Below are positions 60,003-64,000 of a stretch of DNA of 64,000 nt, in pieces. The first letter of the stretch is position 1. Each line of letters begins with the position of its first letter. The notes beneath the pieces are model-generated. The model was not told where the DNA came from. It was given only the letters and a program-made list of their open reading frames with translations, and did no database searches. The translations under genes and the position numbers were made by a program. The stretch comes from Laetiporus sulphureus 93-53 (lineage: Eukaryota > Basidiomycota > Agaricomycetes > Polyporales > Laetiporaceae). Where the stretch lies: NCBI RefSeq assembly GCF_001632365.1, contig NW_024468562.1, positions 4,426 through 68,425 on the forward strand, written 5' to 3'.

Positions 60003-63000
60003 TCAAACGCAAACTCCACCCCTCCGAGATGGAACCTGTGCGTATTCGACAAAAGTAAGTCAAGATATAAATGCAGATGATCTGTCACGTCCTTTAGCAA
60101 ACGTGACAGCAACGACCTATTTTGGCACACTTACATTAAAGAGTGTGAAGCCACAGAAGACGCCCAGACTTGGCCAGTGGTTGGAGAAGAAGATGTTGCG
60201 ACTCCGCAGGAACTCGTCTGTGGTACGAAACTGACAGTAATTGCATAGGCTGGTCGCATTTGGATTCGTGAGGTAGCCCCCGTTGAGTGAGATGTACGAT
60301 CCGAGGTATTCCATGCATGACTGGCCAAATGGTGGATGGATTTTGACAAACTCCACAGTCGAGCAATGGATCTCCGTCCTACCGACGGCTGTTATTCGTC
60401 AGACTGGTAAACGAAGAACCTGGAAGAAAAGAGCCATACCTTGTCCCAGGAAACCTTCCACGAAGTATGTAGAAGGCGATATCCGATTCATCCACGTCCA
60501 TTTGCCTAACTCTCGGAAGGGCTGGAGGACACCGTCGCTGACAAATGGCGGAATAATGAGATTTTATATTGTCTTTCTGGCGTAAACCACTCACAAGACA
60601 ATAATAATTGCAAAGAGTGCATTGAAAATTAGGGCAGCTATCTCAGCATTAGGAGCCATCGCTGCCGTGGCCTGCAATAGCTATCAGTTGACTGTCAGCA
60701 CAGGACAAGGCGCCGCACATACCTGTCCGAATGATGTATAGTAGACTGGGTAAATCACTCCAAATAATAAATAGGTGTATCCCGCGCGGTCGTTTGGGAA
60801 GCCCGCAGTCCAATACCAACACACTAAGAATAAGGAAGAACCCAAGACGTTCCACGGTATTTCCACTAGCAGCTGCGACGTTAGCAGTGCGGACCATTTA
60901 TACATGCGGCTGTGGCGCTCGCGGATTTCGTAAATTTTGCGCATGTCAAGGAAGGGCACTTGCAGCTGCTCGACTAGCGGAGCTGCGAGGAATGTCGAGA
61001 TGTAGATCGACTGCGCAGGCATCAGACAATCATATACTCAGCACATACAAAACACTCACAAATAGCTTGTTCTGAGTTCCCTGGATCGTGCTCTTGGTCT
61101 TAAAATATGTGAAGCCGATGACGAGAGCACAGCAGACGTTGACCGCCATCTTAGCAATGAGATAAGTAGGATCTCTCCATAGACTGCGGGCATCCCTTTG
61201 GAACAGAGTCTTCAACTGATACCACCACGACGTCGCGAATTGTGCCTCGGGAACAGCCTTGTTCGGTGCACGGTTATTCCCAGCCACGCGGAGAACCTCG
61301 AGCTCATGTTGAAGCTCGTCGGCCTCCTTAGACTTCTTCCATATAAAATTCCAGTCGATGCTAGATGTCACAGTCGCACCAGCGCCGACCACATCGAGGA
61401 TGTATTCCGCACTTCACACAGATTGAGCCCACGCCGGAGAAGGAGGCAAGGGTACGTACGGGTTCTCGATGTCTTCACACTGTCGCGCGCCGTTGGTCTC
61501 GAAGTAGCCAATCACATTGGATGACTTCGGGCCTAGATCTCCAAAATAGACGGTTTGCCCTCCCTTGCGCAAAAGCAGTAGTTTGTCGAAAACCTAAAGT
61601 CGGTGATATGTTACCAATCAGAATTTCCGCGTGGTAAAGTTAGTATGTACCTCGAATAGTTCGGCAGATGGTTGATGTATTCTGCGAGTCGAAGCAGTAC
61701 GTCAGATAAGCTCACTCGTAGCTTAAGATCGAGACATACGTGCACACGATCGACTGCCCGCTGTCGGCGAGTTTCCGCAGAAAGCTGACTATTGCCCACG
61801 CACTTTGCGAATCCAAACCCGAGGTAGGCTCGTCGAGGAAGATCAGCGATGGCTAACAGATCGATTGAGTCATGTAGCCTTTCACAACACATCGCTATAA
61901 CTGACCTTTGCGACCAATTCCACGCCAACTGTTGTCCGCTTCCGTTGCTCACCGCCAAGGGTGCCAACGATTGCATCAGCATACGCCTCGAGACCACACA
62001 TTTGCAAGCATTTGTCAACGCTAAGAAAACTTGGTTAGCAACGGAATCCATGGTTGATCCACGAAGCAGGCCATACGCACTAGGCCTCTTTCTCCGCTAG
62101 TGGCACCGACTGGGGCTGCCGTAACTTCGCAGAGAAGAGTAGAGCCTCACGGACGGTGGTGGATGCAACATGTGTGTCCATCTGCTGACAGTATCCACTG
62201 CCGAGGACAAAGCGAGAATTTAGCTTAATACCAAGACAGTGGAATAGCCTCTACTCACGTCTGGGCCTGGAAATTGGGTGGAAGCGCAAGTCCGTTCATG
62301 AAGCGCTCCCCAGAAACGATTCCCTCTCCCATGCGCTCCGCGAGAGCATTGAGCAGCGTTGTCTATAGGAATAGCTCAACCCTTTGAAATCTTATTCAAA
62401 CAATAGAGTTGAGTCTCACCTTCCCGGCGCCCGACTCGCCCATCAGGGCCGTTAACTTTCCGGGAGCAACATATCCGGAGACATCGTCGAGAAGCTGCCG
62501 GTAAAGTCCTCCGGAGACTGGCACGGAATAGCAGAGGTGCTGCCATGAGAAGACGTTGCCCTTTATGGGGTTGAGTTCTGTATAGGCCCGTGTCTTCTCG
62601 GAGGCGTTTCCCACGTCTGAAGGAGGGATGAGAACGTCCTCCGATCTGACCTTCTCGATGTCATTCCCAGCCGCAGAGCGAGATGTGTCTTCGACCGTTG
62701 CGCCATACTTGTAGAGCACAGAGGATGTCTCCCCAACGGAACCTGTGTTCAGCTCGGTAAATAGGACGAGGCTGCCAATAAAGGCGAGGCAAAATGCGCA
62801 GAGTATGCCGAAGTTCTGTGGAAAACGTGTGAGAGTGTGTCGATCGGCGATCTGTAGGCGAGGCGACTCACAGGCCACAGATGACTGTAGGCGAATCCGT
62901 ACGAATCCCTCACGTAAGCCATGCCGGAAACAGTGGCCTCACCCGGAGAGGACCCCACGATCGCACAACCTTGGTTCGACAAAGAAACACTTTCGTAACC

Positions 63001-64000
63001 TGGGCCAGATGGGATCAGGGTGTCGCAACTCGCATTCAGCGTGGAGAACTCGTTGACCACCAATGCTTCGAACCCGTATTTGAGCGGCTAGACAACTATC
63101 AGCACTGGAATTAAGGAAAATACGACGCTTAACCCGACGTACATTGATATAGGTGATCCAAGATAGCGCACGGATCATGGATGGCACAGGTATGGGATAG
63201 CCCGTGTAGAGGACCAGAAAAAGCATGGCCACGCCTGCAGCTGCAGTCGCCGCAGCCGGATCCGTGAACGCAGCAGTGATAGCGCGGAAGAATGCCTTCA
63301 GCGTGATTGTCATGACGCATACAAAGAGCATGAAAATGCTAGTAATGACCGGATCGATAGACAATTCATTGTGGACGTATCAAAACTCCACTCACAAGAA
63401 CTGCTGTGCCGAGTCCTGTAAGCCCGCCAAGAAATAGAGAATGACAGAAAAGACCATCATCGTCATCAGCGTGATTGGGACGTCAACGAGTGTGAGGGCG
63501 AGGGCTTCGACAAAAGGGTGGTACATAGCCGCCTTGTATTGCCTCAGGATAATCGGCCGCTGTGCAAAGAGCGCTGGGATCTCAGCCATCGTAGACAGTC
63601 CGGACCATACGTAGGCGCTGCACAGAGGCTTGAATGTCGGTGAGCAGAATGCACCTGGCATTGCACTCACAAGAATATTACACTGGCGCGCGAGAAGAAT
63701 GTACCAGTATTCGGCTTGAGGCGCAGGTAGATCGTTCCGACAATCATTGCGAGGATGATGAACGAACTGCGTATTCAATTGACATTCAGCACAAGCGCAC
63801 AAATTGCAGAACGGATACCCACGCTAGCTCAATGATCAAAGCAGTCATAGCTCCTCGAAGAATCTGCACCCTCCGCGTCATGAGCGCGCGAACCTGCATC
63901 GGTATCGAGAGCAAGTAAGGGCCACCTGCACCCGTACGCTCTCCACGCTCAGTCCGCACACTCTCCATGTATGCCTGTGCGCGCTCGGGGTTCCCGACAT
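60003..64000 (-). CDS. PDR-type (full-size ABCG) ABC transporter, C-terminal part
   Basis: The gene enters from the right edge; its first nucleotide-binding domain lies outside. Present are TMD1 (from [19 protein letters not shown], about 63930, to 62750), NBD2 and TMD2. NBD2 shows Walker A GESGAGK, Q-loop [19 protein letters not shown], signature region [15 protein letters not shown] and Walker [19 protein letters not shown]. After it come [20 protein letters not shown] and [17 protein letters not shown]2 contains [15 protein letters not shown] and [18 protein letters not shown]; near the end, [12 protein letters not shown] and NGGYLTNP...CNYCQFRT are the usual PDR Cys-rich loop. It is a plasma-membrane efflux pump for drugs or lipids. 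The last exon is uncertain: stop at 60003 after a 101-nt intron, or at 60117 by read-through. Confidence 0.88.

Overview
The window is nuclear DNA of a filamentous basidiomycete, most likely a wood-inhabiting Agaricomycete. Genes are dense and split by many short introns, mostly about 50-60 nt with GT-AG ends, and several contain exons of only 7-21 nt. The gene set is typically fungal: QDE-2-type Argonautes, Zn2Cys6 and C2H2 regulators, a PDR-type ABC pump, Atg22, Ste24 and an FMO-like flavoprotein. Exon models were built by eye from splice signals and remembered family motifs; no alignment was run.

Layout, left part. 1-441 is the 3' end of a probable EOS1-like membrane protein. 442-6893 holds no gene I recognise but does hold a 433-bp tandem duplication. 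6894-9891 (-) is a 14-exon FMO-like flavoprotein, divergent from a SigF-like NTF2-fold gene (10415-11314, +); their shared promoter carries two CRE palindromes between two MCB boxes. 12187-13353 (+) encodes a three-finger C2H2 protein.

RNAi block, 13.9-24.8 kb. Two full-length Argonaute genes lie in tandem (13938-17212 and 18002-21658). STE24 (-) follows, and then a broken fragment of a third Argonaute (24391-24820). The two intact copies share a sharply bounded near-identical tract that coincides with an assembly gap.

Middle part. A SWAP-type splicing factor (-), TFIIS (+), a mitochondrial-carrier-like protein (+), PRP46 (+), ATG22 (-) and SUMO (-) are followed by about 3 kb without recognisable genes. 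A many-exon Zn2Cys6 regulator occupies 39296-44356. Next come a Rieske/DUF455 fusion (45002-46626) and an orphan membrane protein (47632-48894).

Right part. An SDR (-), a Fab1-type lipid kinase without a visible FYVE domain (-), cyclophilin H (-) and DIB1 (+) lead to the C-terminal two thirds of a PDR-type ABC transporter (-) cut by the window edge. Cyclophilin H and DIB1, both tri-snRNP proteins, share a 206-bp promoter. RNA metabolism is well represented (two Argonautes, SWAP factor, TFIIS, PRP46, PPIH, DIB1), but apart from the Argonaute cluster and the PPIH/DIB1 pair I see no sign that the neighbours form one pathway.
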